Of a stretch of 64,000 nt of DNA, positions 63,058-64,000 are shown one piece after another (position 1 is the first letter of the stretch; every line of letters begins with the position of its first letter). The DNA lies in contig CAKZPT010000041.1 in assembly GCA_937139365.1 (NCBI GenBank), positions 1 through 64,000 on the forward strand, given 5' to 3'. A model generated the notes under the pieces. The model was not told the DNA's origin and did no database searches. It was given only the letters and a program-made list of their open reading frames with translations. The DNA comes from an uncultured bacterium. Its GTDB lineage: Bacteria > Verrucomicrobiota > Kiritimatiellia > PWTM01. Made by a program: the position numbers and the translations under genes.

Positions 63058-64000
63058 TGAAAGACAAACGCGAGTTTCTCAATGTCCTGCGATCGATTCA
63101 CGGCCTGCCCGCCTCGGAGTACGCGCGGCTGGTCGGCGACTACGACTTCGCGCGATTCGTCATCCACGTGCGCCGCGCCCCCACCGCGACGCCCCGGGGC
63201 GCCCATGGCGTGTTCATCGTCCACGTGCCGCAGATCATTTCGGGATTTCCCCCTTCGCTGATCTCCACCCCGATGCGGCGGACGGCGCTGGAGGACTATC
63301 TGCTCCGCCGCCTGGAAGAGGCGGCCGAGCGGCGCGGGTTGTCCGGCGGAGGTGGGAACGCCACACTGGCCCTGCCCCCGGTCGGACCGGAGGTGTTGCC
63401 GCGCTCGATCGTGCTGGCCGCGCCGGACTACGTCGAGGCGCGTCTGTCCATTCGCCTTCCGTTGCGCGAGGGCATGGTGGACGCCGATTGCGCCGAGCGC
63501 ATTTTCTTCCACGACCTGCCGGTGATCGTCAACGAGTCGCTGATCCACTGCTACCTCGACACGGAGGACGTCGCGCGGTTCGTCAACCTGATGGAGGACG
63601 CCGAGCACGCCCGCCGCCAGCTCGTCCGGCGCGGCCTCGTCGGCTTTATCGGCGAAGGCGCCCGCCCCGCCCCCGCCGCTCCGCCGCTGCAACTGTCTGG
63701 CACCGGCCTGACGAATCTCGACGTGCCCAACGCCGGCGTGGTCCGCGGCATGGGCGTGCCCACCGGCGTGACCCTGATCATCGGCGACCCCTACTCCGGT
63801 CGCCAGGCCCTCCTGGCAGCCCTCGGCGCCGGCGTCTACAACCACGTCCCCGGCGACGGCCGCGAATGGATCCTGGCCATCCCCGACCTCGTCCGCGTGG
63901 ACACCGACCCTGGACGGGCAGTCCAGCAGGTGGACCTCTCGCTGTTTCTGCCCGCCGCCAGCGGCCGCGACACCCGCCGCTTCACCACCGACCGCGCCAC
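63058..64000 (+). CDS. Predicted ABC-class ATPase family protein (truncated by window end) with degenerate P-loop
   Basis: LPRSIVLAAPDYVEARLSIRLP, HDLPVIVNESLIHCYLDTEDVARFVNLMEDAEHARRQLVRRGLVGFIGEGA, LTNLDVPNAGVVRGMGVPTGVTLIIGDPYSGRQALLAALGAGVYNHVPGDGREWIL. Confidence 0.85.

Overview
This is a 64 kb, GC-rich bacterial chromosomal window. The PEP-CTERM protein, the lamin-tail/CotH surface protein and the ECF sigma types suggest a PVC-superphylum (Verrucomicrobiota/Kiritimatiellota-like) genome; this is an inference only. In order it encodes: a MetH-like cobalamin protein without a homocysteine domain; a divergent heme cluster (hemE, hemL, hemB, a hemC-hemD fusion, a hemA-like gene); an ECF sigma gene with an anti-sigma/terpene-cyclase-like membrane protein; an exported multi-TRAM protein, a membrane NERD protein, two tiny membrane proteins and ComEC; a bidirectional [NiFe]-hydrogenase operon (hoxEF fusion, U, Y, H, protease, REC protein); tRNA-Thr; an L,D-transpeptidase; accA; cdaR, cdaA, folP and ftsH; a DHH phosphoesterase; a nitrilase-like gene, an aldo/keto reductase and a giant lamin-tail/CotH/PA14 protein, all interrupted; a DMT transporter; a GH29 fucosidase; a second ECF sigma/anti-sigma operon; phoU, a porin, phoR and phoB; MATE; an M28 peptidase; an interrupted Gfo/Idh/MocA gene; a NUDIX protein; a PEP-CTERM protein; an interrupted TolB/TPR c-heme protein; an FkbM methyltransferase; FmdB; and an ABC-class ATPase with a degenerate P-loop. 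The main leads are: (1) the exported tandem-TRAM + NERD + ComEC locus; (2) two face-to-face arrays of 11-bp-spaced CTAAC-type half-sites upstream of the porin in the pho cluster; (3) a heme cluster whose HemA-like protein lacks the catalytic Cys and whose HemC lacks the cofactor domain; (4) about 18 frameshifts and in-frame stops concentrated in a few genes while most of the window is intact. All calls are by eye from motifs; no database search was run.
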